64,000 nt of DNA from JAWLHU01 sp049325315 (GCA_049325315.1 JBMONB010000048.1:1-64000), one strand, 5' to 3'. Shown: positions 34,074 to 42,748, numbered from the stretch's first letter. The notes: generated by a model not told the origin, from the sequence alone. Program-made: numbers and translations.

Positions 34074-35011
34074 CATCGGACCGGCTCTTTACCACAGGTG
34101 AAGCCGCAGTCCTGACCAGACTCAGCCCTGCTGTGCTACGCAAATGGGAAAAACGCTATGGCGTTGTGCAGCCACAGCGCATGTCCAATGGATACCGCGG
34201 TTATTCAGAGCATGACCTCGCCGTCTTGCGATGGGTCGCTTCCCGTATCGAGCGGGGCGCCCTGACCAGCACCTCGATGGAAGAGGCGAAAAAACGGCTG
34301 CGGCAAGGGTGGAACCCCCTCGAGGAGATGCCCCTGGCAGAGACGTCTGCTCCCGGAGGAGGGATTCTGGCACAGGAGCGACAGCAACTCCTGGGTCTGT
34401 TGCTGAATACGGACTCCGTTCAGGCGGCTCGTACCCTGGACGTGTTGATGGGGCGGTTCCAGGTGGAGACCGTCCTCCTGGAGATTCTGGAACCGCTCCT
34501 CTACGAGGTTGGCCACCTCTGGGCCGGCCGACACATCTCTGAATACCAGGAGTCCTTCTCCTCGACCCTGATACGCGACCGCTTGTCTGCGTTGCGGGCC
34601 ATGCTGCCACCACAGAACGGCCCCCGCCTATTGACCACCTGTGTTCCTGGCGAACAGCATGAGTTGGGCTCCCTGATCTTCGGCCTGATCGCCACTCGAC
34701 AGGGGTTCCAAGTCACAAACCTGGGCCCATCCCCGTCCCGGGACGGCCTGATCACCGCCATTACCCACCTGCGCCCCCATGCGGTATGCATGAGCGTGAC
34801 TACCCTGGAGCGACTCCGGGAAGCTGCCCCCGCGCTTGCCCTGATCTGGGAAAGAACGCGCACAGTGGCGCCTCCGCCCGTGCTGGTTCTTGGCGGGCAA
34901 GGCGTACGCGCGGACAGCCTCCCTCGGGGCTTGGACGGGTACCAGTTGGAGCAGGGACGAGCTGATCACGCCCTTCAGCGTTTGAAGGACCTCTTGCACG
35001 AGCGGGCATGA
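34070..35011 (+). CDS. CarH/LitR-type B12-binding MerR-family regulator (paralogue 2)
   Basis: A 313-residue paralogue of the first regulator: HTH FTTGEAAVLTRLSPAVLRKWEKRYGVVQP with GYRGYSEHD; capping module with LWAGRHISEYQESFSS; cobalamin domain with GEQHELG and LVLGGQGV. The CarH Glu-His pair above the adenosyl group is Glu-Ser here, while the lower-ligand His is kept, so B12 binding is likely but light response may differ. The start is TTG 34070, overlapping the redoxin stop (TTGA), with GGAGGTGATCACATC upstream, so it is coupled to the selenoprotein. It probably regulates its own operon, the ABC genes and the carotenoid operon. Confidence 0.9.
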   Translation: MTSDRLFTTGEAAVLTRLSPAVLRKWEKRYGVVQPQRMSNGYRGYSEHDLAVLRWVASRIERGALTSTSMEEAKKRLRQGWNPLEEMPLAETSAPGGGILAQERQQLLGLLLNTDSVQAARTLDVLMGRFQVETVLLEILEPLLYEVGHLWAGRHISEYQESFSSTLIRDRLSALRAMLPPQNGPRLLTTCVPGEQHELGSLIFGLIATRQGFQVTNLGPSPSRDGLITAITHLRPHAVCMSVTTLERLREAAPALALIWERTRTVAPPPVLVLGGQGVRADSLPRGLDGYQLEQGRADHALQRLKDLLHERA

Positions 35012-35052
35012 CCCTTTCCAGCCAGGCCCAATGTACGTAACGGTAAAGACAG

Positions 35053-35094
35053 AGCGACCTCCTGCAGCCGCCGAGCGGACAACAGGAGGTCGCT
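35053..35094 (+). terminator. terminator after the second MerR/B12 gene
   Basis: Perfect 12-bp arms AGCGACCTCCTG/CAGGAGGTCGCT followed by TGTTTTTG. Confidence 0.9.
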
Positions 35095-35160
35095 TGTTTT
35101 TGACAGCCTGGTTGACTGTCACCGGTACCTTGGGGCTTGAGGCAGCGCCGGCGCCGCACT

Positions 35161-35235
35161 TGTCCACGAATTTGTCCAATGTTTTTCTAAATCACGAGAC
35201 AAACTATGGACAAAAGGTGAGACACCTGATAGGAT
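35161..35235 (+). promoter_or_regulatory. CarH-type operator and promoter of the carotenoid operon
   Basis: TGTCCA at 35161 and 35173 (12 bp apart), then GAGACA at 35196 and TGGACA at 35207 (11 bp apart) in the opposite sense. The last box is the -35: TGGACA, 17 bp, TAGGAT (35230-35235), 20 bp before the ATG of the first gene. Same design as 33445-33509, with a longer centre. Confidence 0.65.
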
Positions 35236-35255
35236 CGGGGTGAGGAGCTGAGAGA

Positions 35256-35681
35256 ATGGCGCATAAAACACGAAGAGTCTTCCCTGTGGGTCTGATCAGC
35301 GGTGCGGCGCTAGGGTTCGTTCTCTGGGTCATCGACGAGTTTACCCACTTTCGCCTGCTCCGTCTTCTGTTGGATGTCAGCTTCCTCCCTTTGCCGCTCC
35401 CTACCGCCTCTCCGCTAGTTGAATGGACCCTGCATATGATCACGTCATTCGCGGTCTGCGGGCTCTTCCTGGTCATCGCTGGCCAGGCTTCCGGGAGAAG
35501 ACGACTGTTGCTCGGCATGGTTACAGGCGCAGCCGTATCGCTGGTCTACATACCCCTGGTGACCGTAACCGCCGAGCCCCCGCCGCAGACGGTCTGGGCT
35601 CCGGTGCTCTGGTTGGTTGGCCACCTCGCTTACGGTCTGGTCCTGGGACTGCTCACGCAGCCGAACACCCAAAAACCTTAA
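35256..35681 (+). CDS. small membrane protein heading the carotenoid operon
   Basis: A 141-residue integral membrane protein with four predicted helices (about 9-27, 57-76, 84-103, 115-134) and short loops; basic N-terminus MAHKTRRV. I do not recognise a family. It is the first gene after the CarH-type promoter, 15 bp ahead of the epimerase-like gene, so it should be induced with carotenoid synthesis. GGGGTGAGGAGCTGAGAG precedes the ATG. A role in membrane organisation or carotenoid handling is only a guess from position. Confidence 0.75.
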   Translation: MAHKTRRVFPVGLISGAALGFVLWVIDEFTHFRLLRLLLDVSFLPLPLPTASPLVEWTLHMITSFAVCGLFLVIAGQASGRRRLLLGMVTGAAVSLVYIPLVTVTAEPPPQTVWAPVLWLVGHLAYGLVLGLLTQPNTQKP

Positions 35682-35696
35682 AAGGAGAGTTATCCC

Positions 35697-36596
35697 ATGC
35701 ACGTCGTTATTGCAGGAGGAACTGGCTTCATTGGCAGGCGGCTGGTTGAGGAGCTTGTCGCCGCCGGCCACCGCATCACGGTTGTGAGGAGGTCTGGAAC
35801 CGCAGGCAAGCCTGTAGGGGCCAACGTGCGGGCTGTGGCCTGGGGGCACGAGATGGAGGCGAGCATTGACGGCGCTGACGCCGTGGTCAACCTGGCTGGC
35901 GAGCCGATCGCAGAGAGCCGCTGGACCCCGCGGCGCAAGGAGCTTCTCATGCAGAGCCGTCTGGACACCACCCAGGCGATCGTCAGCGCCCTGAAGGCGG
36001 CCAGGCAGAAGCCAACAGTACTAATCAACGGATCAGCCGTCGGCTACTATGGTACCTCCGATCGCCTGGTCGATGAGACGGCCTCGCCCGGAAGCGACTT
36101 TCTGGCACGGGTCTGCACCGCCTGGGAGGGAGCAGCACGCCAGGCGGAGGGGCTGGGAATCCGGGTCGTTCTCCTGCGGACGGGCGTTGTGCTGGGGAAG
36201 GGTGGCGGTGCGCTGCCCCGGATGATGCTCCCGTTTAAGCTCTTAGCCGGCGGTCCGCTGGGCTCCGGAAAGCAGCCCTTCCCCTGGATTCACCTGGATG
36301 ACGTAGTCGGCCTCATTCGTTTTGCCCTTGAGAACTCTGCGGTAAGCGGGCCGGTGAATGCGGTGGCGCCCCAGACGCTGACCAACGGTGATTTCTCCAA
36401 GGCGCTGGGCAGGGCCATGGGGCGGCCCTCGTGGCTCCCGGCTCCAGCCCTTGCTCTGAAGCTTGCTCTCGGAGAGATGGCCGAGGCCATGCTGTTGAAC
36501 GGGCAGCGGGTGGAACCGGCAGCGGCCGGAAAGCACGGGTACCGCTTTCAGCATCCCCGCATCGACAGCGCCCTCTCTTCCTTTCTGGGTTCCTAG
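35697..36596 (+). CDS. TIGR01777-type NAD(P)-dependent epimerase (SDR39U1 family)
   Basis: A 299-residue extended SDR. N-terminal dinucleotide motif VIAGGTGFIGRRLVEEL (3-19), SRWTPRRKELLMQSRLDTTQAIV, NGSAVGYYG, active-site-region LRTGVVLGKGGGALPRMMLPFKL and FPWIHLDDVVGLIRFALEN, with a C-terminal DUF1731-like tail (ALKLALGEMAEAMLLNGQRV). Members have no settled substrate. Its place between the operon's membrane protein and crtE is reminiscent of other light-regulated operons, but a carotenoid role is unproved. AAGGAGAGTTATCCC precedes the ATG. Confidence 0.88.
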   Translation: MHVVIAGGTGFIGRRLVEELVAAGHRITVVRRSGTAGKPVGANVRAVAWGHEMEASIDGADAVVNLAGEPIAESRWTPRRKELLMQSRLDTTQAIVSALKAARQKPTVLINGSAVGYYGTSDRLVDETASPGSDFLARVCTAWEGAARQAEGLGIRVVLLRTGVVLGKGGGALPRMMLPFKLLAGGPLGSGKQPFPWIHLDDVVGLIRFALENSAVSGPVNAVAPQTLTNGDFSKALGRAMGRPSWLPAPALALKLALGEMAEAMLLNGQRVEPAAAGKHGYRFQHPRIDSALSSFLGS

Positions 36597-36638
36597 CGAG
36601 CGCCGTTCGTGGGCGTTGCACAAAGGAGGTAGATGCGT

Positions 36639-37715
36639 ATGCACGGCTCCGTGGACTTCGGCAGGGCCGGTGCCACCGAGGACTTCATCACAGAAGTCAA
36701 CTGCCTCTTGGACCAGTTGATCCAAAGAGCACCTGAAAGCGACGAACCGTTCCCTGCGGCCACCGCGCCGCTCATCACCGAGGTGCATCGCCTCCTGCAA
36801 TCCGGGGGAAAGCGGCTCCGGCCCCGTTTTCTTGACCTCGGGTACCGCGCCGCCGGGGGAAAGGGGCGCGACCACCTACTTGCTGCGGCTGCCCTGGAAC
36901 TGCTCCACACCTTTGCCCTGCTGCAAGATGATGTCATGGATGGCTCCGTTATCCGACGTGGGCGTCCGACAGCCGGTGTCAGCCTGGGACAGTTGGCGCC
37001 CAAGTCGCCTCCCGGCACCATCTCCGGAGGGCAGAGCCTGGCGGTCCTCGCCTCCGACTTGGCGCTGATCATGGCCGAGCAGGCCCTTCGCCGCCTGGAG
37101 GTTCTGCCCGAGCGAATGAGGCTGTCTCAGCACTACTGGGATATGCTCCGGTATGAACTGGCCGCCGGGCAAGCGCTGGACCTGATGCTCACGGGCTCCC
37201 CTCCCTGGAAGGAGGGCGATGTCCTCCAAGTGGCCGATTTTAAGTCGGGCCGGTACACAGTGCTCCGCCCTCTGCAGATCGGGGCAGCCCTGGCTGGCTG
37301 GAGCGGGATCTTGGCGGAGCAGTGGGGAATGGCGGCGCTCCCGGTCGGAATCGCATTCCAGATCCAAGACGACCTGCTTGCGCTGGCGGGCAATCCCGAG
37401 GAGACCGGGAAGGATGGAGCCGAGGACATTCGCAGTGGTAAGGCCACACTCCCCATGGCGCTGGGCTTCCAGCGTGCCACTCCCCCTCAGGAGAGCTTGC
37501 TCCGGCGGGTGGTTGGGAATCCGGCCGCCACTGTCGAGGAGATCCTCCAGGTGCTTGAAGTCCTCGAGGAGACCAGGGCGCTTCGATCAGCTCGCTCGAT
37601 GGTGGGTCAATTGTTCTCCTTCGGGGCTAAGCAGATGAATCAGCTGAAAATCTGCCCTGAGGTCCGGGCAGAGTTGGAACAGATGCTGGGAGACCTTGCA
37701 CGGCGTATGAAGTGA
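36639..37715 (+). CDS. crtE: polyprenyl (geranylgeranyl) diphosphate synthase, CrtE-like
   Basis: A 358-residue trans-prenyltransferase. GGKRLRPRF, first Asp-rich motif LLQDDVMDGSVIRRGRP, then GQALDL, KSGRYTVLRPLQIGA and second Asp-rich region FQIQDDLLALAG. The second motif has Ala where the last Asp of DDxxD is usual, which may affect Mg binding. It supplies the C20 precursor for phytoene. Two ATGs, 36633 and 36639; I take the second because AAAGGAGGT is then 9 nt away, the first being too close. The C-terminus is longer than in most (about 300). Third gene of the carotenoid operon. Confidence 0.85.
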   Translation: MHGSVDFGRAGATEDFITEVNCLLDQLIQRAPESDEPFPAATAPLITEVHRLLQSGGKRLRPRFLDLGYRAAGGKGRDHLLAAAALELLHTFALLQDDVMDGSVIRRGRPTAGVSLGQLAPKSPPGTISGGQSLAVLASDLALIMAEQALRRLEVLPERMRLSQHYWDMLRYELAAGQALDLMLTGSPPWKEGDVLQVADFKSGRYTVLRPLQIGAALAGWSGILAEQWGMAALPVGIAFQIQDDLLALAGNPEETGKDGAEDIRSGKATLPMALGFQRATPPQESLLRRVVGNPAATVEEILQVLEVLEETRALRSARSMVGQLFSFGAKQMNQLKICPEVRAELEQMLGDLARRMK

Positions 37716-37731
37716 GCGGGAGGAACCATCC

Positions 37732-39258
37732 ATGAACCAACAGACTGCCATTGTCATCGGATCGGGCTTCGGCGGCTTGGGGGCGGCCATTCGGCTCCAG
37801 TCACAAGGCTGGCAGGTCACCCTCCTGGAGAAGCGCGGTGAGCCGGGGGGCAGGGCCTCGGTCATCCACCAGGATGGATTCACCTTCGATGCCGGCCCCA
37901 CGCTGATCACCATGCCCGAACTGCTTGATGACCTCTGGAAGCAGGCCGGGCGCCGCCTGTCCGACTATGTCACAATCAAGCCGCTGGACCCGTTTTACCG
38001 GATTTGGTACGCCGACGGCAGGCATATCGACTACACCGGCGACCCCGATCAGATGCGGGCCCGCATCGCCCAATTTAGCGAGCGCGATGCCACTGCGTAT
38101 GAGCCTTTCCTGACCCACACGCGCCGCATTTACGCCGAAGCCTTTGATCGGCTGGGGCATCAACCGTTCCTGACGCTGGGCTCCATGGTGAAGGTGCTGC
38201 CCAAGCTCATCGCCCTGGCGGCGCACCGCCCGGTCTACAGCCTCGCCGCCAAGTACTTCACACATCCCTATATGCGAATGCTCTTCTCCTTCCACCCGCT
38301 CTTTATTGGGGGAAATCCCTTCCGGGCCTCGTCGGTCTATTCGATCGTTCCCTATCTGGAGCGAACCGGAGGCGTGCACTTTGCCATGGGTGGCATGACC
38401 AGCCTCGTAAATGGCATGGTCCGTCTGCTGCAGGACCTGGGCGGTCAAATCCGGCTCAACAGCCCTGTCCGGGAAATAATCGTTCACGACGGGAGAGCCA
38501 CAGGTGTGCTTCTGGAGACCGGTGAGCCGCTGAAGGCAGAAGCGGTGATCAGCAACGCCGATGCCACCTACACTTACCGTCGCCTGGTGCCGGCCAGCCA
38601 CCGCAAGCGGTGGACCGACTCCAAGCTCGATGGGCTCCACCAATCCATGTCGTGCTTCCTGATCTACCTCGGCACGAACCGAAAGTACCCCCACCTGAAG
38701 CACCACAACATCATCATGTCAGACCGCTACCGAGGGCTTCTCACCGACATTTTCGAGCGCAAGGTGCTGGCCGACGACTTCTCCCTCTACCTGCACGTTC
38801 CCACCCGGACCGATCCGAGCCTGGCTCCGCCAGGGGGCGAGTCGATGTACATTCTGGCGCCGGTACCGCATCTGGGTGACGGCATCGACTGGGCCCAGGC
38901 CGCCCACCCCTTCCGTGACCGCATCCTTCGCTTTCTCGAAGCGAATCTCGGCATGGATGGGCTGGAGCAGGCAATTGCCACGGAACGGCTTTTCACCCCG
39001 GAAGACTTTGCTGCCCAGTATAACGCCTGGCAGGGGTCGGCCTTCTCCATTGAGCCGATTCTGACCCAGTCCGCCTGGTTCCGCCCCCATAACGCATCGG
39101 AGGAGATTCCTGGCCTCTACCTGGTTGGTGCTGGAACCCACCCGGGGGCCGGGCTACCGGGAACGCTGCTGACAGCCGAGATCACGGCCCGCCTTGTCTC
39201 TTCACAGACCAGACAGCCTGAACCGATCCGCAAAGGAGTGGTCGACGTTGTCCACTAG
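37732..39258 (+). CDS. crtI: phytoene desaturase, CrtI family
   Basis: A 508-residue FAD-dependent desaturase. Dinucleotide motif VIGSGFGGLGAAIRLQSQGW (8-27), LLEKRGEPGGRAS, DAGPTLITMPELL, and the C-terminal CrtI signature GLYLVGAGTHPGAGLPGTLLTAEI. It introduces the conjugated double bonds in phytoene; whether it stops at neurosporene, lycopene or beyond cannot be read from sequence. With crtE present a C40 pathway is more likely than C30 (CrtN). Ribosome site GGGAGGAACCATCC. Its 3' end overlaps the start of crtB by 11 bp. Confidence 0.92.
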   Translation: MNQQTAIVIGSGFGGLGAAIRLQSQGWQVTLLEKRGEPGGRASVIHQDGFTFDAGPTLITMPELLDDLWKQAGRRLSDYVTIKPLDPFYRIWYADGRHIDYTGDPDQMRARIAQFSERDATAYEPFLTHTRRIYAEAFDRLGHQPFLTLGSMVKVLPKLIALAAHRPVYSLAAKYFTHPYMRMLFSFHPLFIGGNPFRASSVYSIVPYLERTGGVHFAMGGMTSLVNGMVRLLQDLGGQIRLNSPVREIIVHDGRATGVLLETGEPLKAEAVISNADATYTYRRLVPASHRKRWTDSKLDGLHQSMSCFLIYLGTNRKYPHLKHHNIIMSDRYRGLLTDIFERKVLADDFSLYLHVPTRTDPSLAPPGGESMYILAPVPHLGDGIDWAQAAHPFRDRILRFLEANLGMDGLEQAIATERLFTPEDFAAQYNAWQGSAFSIEPILTQSAWFRPHNASEEIPGLYLVGAGTHPGAGLPGTLLTAEITARLVSSQTRQPEPIRKGVVDVVH

Positions 39259-40165
39259 CTATGCACGGGTCGGACTGCCGTGGGCCGATGCCACCGGACG
39301 ACGGCGCAACCTGCAGCGGGCCTATGGGACCGCCAGACAGATCTGCCAGCGGGGGAGCCACACGTTCTACCTGGCCTCCTGGTTCATGCCGCCACAGCGC
39401 CGGCGGGCCACCTGGGCGGTCTACGCATTCTGCCGGACGGTGGATGACCTCGTCGACGAACAGGTCCTCAGCCCCTCCCATGTACGGACACACCTGGATC
39501 AGTGGCGCCTGTGGCTGCTTGCTCCTCACCGTCCCCTCAGCACCCCCGTCCATGTCGCCCTTCACGACGCGATCACCCGGTTGGGCCTGCCCATCACGCC
39601 CCTCCTCCACCTGCTCGACGGCGTGGAGATGGACCTCGGCCCTGTGCAGCTTCAGAGCCAAGCCGACCTGCAGCGGTACTGCTACCTGGTGGCTGGGACA
39701 GTCGGGGAGATGATGGCCCACCTTTTCGGTTCGACGGACCCAAGAGCGCTGCACCATGCCCGCACCCTGGGCGAAGCCATGCAACTCACGAACATCCTGC
39801 GAGATGTAGGCGAAGACTTGGGCCGGGCCCGCCTCTATCTGCCGGCTCAGTTGCTATTCGAGTTCGGCGTCGAGCCGAAGGAGTTGGCCCGGGGAGCCAT
39901 CACAGACGGTTTCCGATCGCTGGTGGAGTTGCTGGCCCGGCGGGCAGAGTCCATGTACGATGAGGGACTTGCAGGCTGCCAGTACCTTCCCTTCTGGGCC
40001 CGCCCCAGTGTCCGGGCGGCTGCGGCGATGTACCGGGGAATCCTCACCGAGATCCGGCGCAATGACTACCAGGTTCTCACCCGCCGAGCCCGTCTGACAG
40101 GGCTGGCCCGCCTGACTCGGGGTGTTGCCGGTGCCCTGGCGGTTGATGGAGCCGTACGGCCATGA
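39248..40165 (+). CDS. crtB: phytoene synthase, CrtB family
   Basis: A 305-residue squalene/phytoene synthase. SHTFYLASWFMPPQRRRATWAVYAFCRTVDDLVDE holds the first Asp-rich motif (DDLVD) and LGEAMQLTNILRDVGEDLGRARLYLP the second (DVGED). It condenses two GGPP to phytoene. I start it at TTG 39248, inside the end of crtI, because AAAGGAGTGGTCGACG lies just before it; an earlier in-frame start at 39194 has no site. The ATGA overlap with the next gene indicates coupling. Confidence 0.92.
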   Translation: MSTSYARVGLPWADATGRRRNLQRAYGTARQICQRGSHTFYLASWFMPPQRRRATWAVYAFCRTVDDLVDEQVLSPSHVRTHLDQWRLWLLAPHRPLSTPVHVALHDAITRLGLPITPLLHLLDGVEMDLGPVQLQSQADLQRYCYLVAGTVGEMMAHLFGSTDPRALHHARTLGEAMQLTNILRDVGEDLGRARLYLPAQLLFEFGVEPKELARGAITDGFRSLVELLARRAESMYDEGLAGCQYLPFWARPSVRAAAAMYRGILTEIRRNDYQVLTRRARLTGLARLTRGVAGALAVDGAVRP

Positions 40166-40935
40166 TCACCCGGCGCCTTCACCTTGCTCCCGCTGCGGCC
40201 GGAATCACCGTCCTCGGCGTCTGGATGATGATCGGGCTCTTCTTTCTCCGTGTGCCCGGGGCGCCAACGCTCCCCTTTGACTGGGGCGGTGCAGCGACGC
40301 TGATCGCCGCCGCCGCCCTGAGCGCCCACAGTCTGTACCGGAGCGACCGGCGATTCATTTGGCCCATGCTCTGGATTCTGGCGGTCACAGCGATTACGGA
40401 GACGGCGGGAATTATGACCGGTCTCCCCTTCGGGCACTACCACTACCTCGCGGCGGCCGGCCCTCTCTTGCCCGGCGGCCTACCGGCAGCCATACCTGCT
40501 GCGTGGCTGGCACTGATGCTGGCCGCCCACACCCTGCTCCTGGGCGGGCGATTCCCTGCATGGCTCCAGACCATCGGTGTGGCCGCGGTCATGACAGGCA
40601 TGGACCTGGCCGTCGATCCCATCGCGGTGCACCGGCTCTCCATGTGGACCTGGCCAGATGGCGGCCCCTTCTACGGCATTCCGCTACAGAATTTCACGGG
40701 GTGGTTTCTGGTGGCCCTCGTGGCCGCCTATCCCCTCAGCCGGAGCGGCATAGCAGCGTCTCCCGCCGGACTTCCCACTGCCGTGGGAGCCCTGCTGATG
40801 CTCTTCTTCTGCATAGCCGGCGCCGGATCCGACCTGCTGCTTCCCTCCGGAATCGCTCTGGGATTTGCCATCTTGCTGGCCCTGCACGCAGTCCGAAACG
40901 GAGTTGATCACCCATGGGTCACGTTCCGGACCTGA
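40162..40935 (+). CDS. CruF-like carotenoid biosynthesis membrane protein
   Basis: A 257-residue protein with seven hydrophobic helices and the carotenoid-biosynthesis-protein (PF04240-like) motifs ITETAGIMTGLPFGHYHY and MDLAVDPIAVHRLSMWTWP...YGIPLQNFTGWF. Characterised CruF proteins hydrate the terminal double bond (1',2'-hydratase), making the hydroxyl that later carries a sugar. This agrees with the glycosyltransferase and acyltransferase that follow. It overlaps crtB by 4 bp (ATGA) and the next gene by 22 bp. The name CruF is inferred from the family. Confidence 0.82.
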   Translation: MITRRLHLAPAAAGITVLGVWMMIGLFFLRVPGAPTLPFDWGGAATLIAAAALSAHSLYRSDRRFIWPMLWILAVTAITETAGIMTGLPFGHYHYLAAAGPLLPGGLPAAIPAAWLALMLAAHTLLLGGRFPAWLQTIGVAAVMTGMDLAVDPIAVHRLSMWTWPDGGPFYGIPLQNFTGWFLVALVAAYPLSRSGIAASPAGLPTAVGALLMLFFCIAGAGSDLLLPSGIALGFAILLALHAVRNGVDHPWVTFRT

Positions 40936-41618
40936 TTCCTGCCCGGAAGCACCCCGGTGTGGAGTGGGTCTGCCGGCAGTATGGCCGCTGGCTTTTGCGC
41001 CGTTCGTTCCACGCCCTCCACATGCAGATTCAGGAGCCCGTTGCCGCCCAAGGCGGCCCTCTCCTGTTCTATGCAAACCACAGTTCCTGGTGGGACGGCC
41101 CGCTGCTGGTCCATCTGAACGGCTCGGTTCTAAAGCACGATCTCTACGTCTGGATGGACTCGGCGGGCCTGGTCCGCTACCCGGTCTTCAGCAGGATCGG
41201 GGCCTTTGGGGTCCGCCGCGGAAGTCCCGCAGCCGCCCGGTCAGGTCTCCGCTATGCGCAGGACCTCCTCGCCGGCGAGCAACGGCCGGAACAGCGCCGG
41301 AGCCTCTGGATCTTTCCGCAGGGAGGGGAGCAGCCCCTTGAGCGCCGGCCCCTTAGCCTGGAGGGTGGGGTCAGGTACCTCGGCCTTCACCTGCCCGTGG
41401 AGATCCGCCCCGTCGCCTTTTACTACCGGTTGGGTCATTACAGCCGTCCCGAAGCGTTCGTCAAGATCGGCCCTCCATTCTCGCTTGTGGGGGCAGAACG
41501 GCGCACGGCTGACAAACTGCTGCGGCAGCGCCTGGAAGAGCTGTTGAACGCTCTCCGGCTTGACGTGAATACAGCCCCGATCGAGCAGGTTCCCGGCTAT
41601 CATCGATGGGGGTGGTGA
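40914..41618 (+). CDS. lysophospholipid/carotenoid acyltransferase family protein (CrtO-like)
   Basis: A 234-residue PlsC-type acyltransferase. The catalytic HxxxxD motif is ANHSSWWDGP (His-Ser-Ser-Trp-Trp-Asp, near 55-61) and the glycerophosphate-binding-like block is IFPQGGEQPLERRP. In carotenoid clusters such enzymes (CrtO of staphyloxanthin type) esterify the sugar with a fatty acid. Starts inside the CruF-like gene with CGGAGTTGATCACCC upstream and overlaps the glycosyltransferase gene by 13 bp. General phospholipid synthesis is the alternative, but its place in this operon argues against it. Confidence 0.8.
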   Translation: MGHVPDLIPARKHPGVEWVCRQYGRWLLRRSFHALHMQIQEPVAAQGGPLLFYANHSSWWDGPLLVHLNGSVLKHDLYVWMDSAGLVRYPVFSRIGAFGVRRGSPAAARSGLRYAQDLLAGEQRPEQRRSLWIFPQGGEQPLERRPLSLEGGVRYLGLHLPVEIRPVAFYYRLGHYSRPEAFVKIGPPFSLVGAERRTADKLLRQRLEELLNALRLDVNTAPIEQVPGYHRWGW

Positions 41619-42748
41619 TTCTAGTGTTTCCTTCCCCGGCCTACCTCGTTGTCATGCTTCTCGGAGTAGTGCTTCTGCTCACACTGACCAACCTGCTGGT
41701 CTGGCCCCGGCTGAACAGGGGCTGGCCCAGGCCTGACCCCTGGCCCAGGGTCTCGGTGCTAGTGCCTGCCCGGAATGAGGCAGCCAATATCGGCCCGTGC
41801 ATTGCCTCGTTGACCCGCCAGCGGTACCCGGACTATGAGGTGATCTTGCTTGATGACCAGTCCACCGACAGTACAGCGCAGGTGGCCGGGCTGGCCGACA
41901 GCTCGCGGAGGCTGAAGATCATTCAGGGACAGCCTCTTCCGCCCGGATGGCTGGGCAAGTCCTGGGCCTGTTCGCAGTTGGCGCAGGCCGCCACCGGCAA
42001 ATGGCTCCTCTTCGTCGACGCCGACACGGTGCACGCCCCGGACATGCTGAAGCAGACCATTAGCACCGCACTTCGGCAACGTGCCGGGCTACTTTCGGGC
42101 CTTCCCCGCCAGACATCGGAAGGCCTGGGCGCTCAACTGCTCGTCTCCCTGCAGTTCCTCCTGACAGCCGCCTTCCTGCCGGTTTTCCTGATACCCCTCC
42201 GAAATGATCCCTCGATCGTAGCGGCTAGCGGCGCCTTCATGCTGTTTGACCGGGACCTGTACCGGCTGATAGGTGGGCACGCTGCCGTTCGGGGGAGTAT
42301 GGTGGACGACCTGGCGCTGGCACGGCAGGTGAAGCGCCTCGGCGGTCGGGTGGTCCTGGCCGACATCACTCCGGTTGTCTCCTGCCGCATGTACCGAGGC
42401 TGGTCGGAGGCCCGGGCCGGGTTCACCAAGAACGCCTACCCGGCCATGGGTCGGTCGCTCGGGGTTCTGCTGATCGCCATCACGGCGATGGGGGTGTTGT
42501 TCCTGGTTCCTCCGGCAGGTCTTGTGGGGTCGCTTATCCGGGCAGATGCCAACTTAGGCGTCTGGGCTGCTGCCTGGCTGTTGAGCACTGGCATTGGGGT
42601 TGCAACCTACGTCCGGTTTCGCCTTCCGTTCTGGTACGGCCTTTTGCTCCCTCTGCAAGCGGCATCGTTTGTATGGATCGCACTCAATTCAGCCTGGCGC
42701 TCATGGACCGGGCAAGGCTACGATTGGAAGGGGCGTACCTACTCGTAG
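41606..42748 (+). CDS. family 2 glycosyltransferase, carotenoid type (CrtQ/CruC-like)
   Basis: A 380-residue membrane GT2. An N-terminal TM helix (about 10-28), then the GT-A domain VSVLVPARNEAANIGPCIASL, YEVILLDDQSTDSTAQ, DAD metal motif in WLLFVDADTVHA, DDLALARQVKRLGG; two or more TM helices at the C-terminus (about 285-370). Such enzymes glycosylate carotenoid end groups (CrtQ, CruC). Last gene of the operon, overlapping the acyltransferase by 13 bp. Predicted product of the set: an acyclic C40 carotenoid, hydroxylated, glycosylated and acylated; that is inference from gene content. Confidence 0.85.
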   Translation: MGVVILVFPSPAYLVVMLLGVVLLLTLTNLLVWPRLNRGWPRPDPWPRVSVLVPARNEAANIGPCIASLTRQRYPDYEVILLDDQSTDSTAQVAGLADSSRRLKIIQGQPLPPGWLGKSWACSQLAQAATGKWLLFVDADTVHAPDMLKQTISTALRQRAGLLSGLPRQTSEGLGAQLLVSLQFLLTAAFLPVFLIPLRNDPSIVAASGAFMLFDRDLYRLIGGHAAVRGSMVDDLALARQVKRLGGRVVLADITPVVSCRMYRGWSEARAGFTKNAYPAMGRSLGVLLIAITAMGVLFLVPPAGLVGSLIRADANLGVWAAAWLLSTGIGVATYVRFRLPFWYGLLLPLQAASFVWIALNSAWRSWTGQGYDWKGRTYS

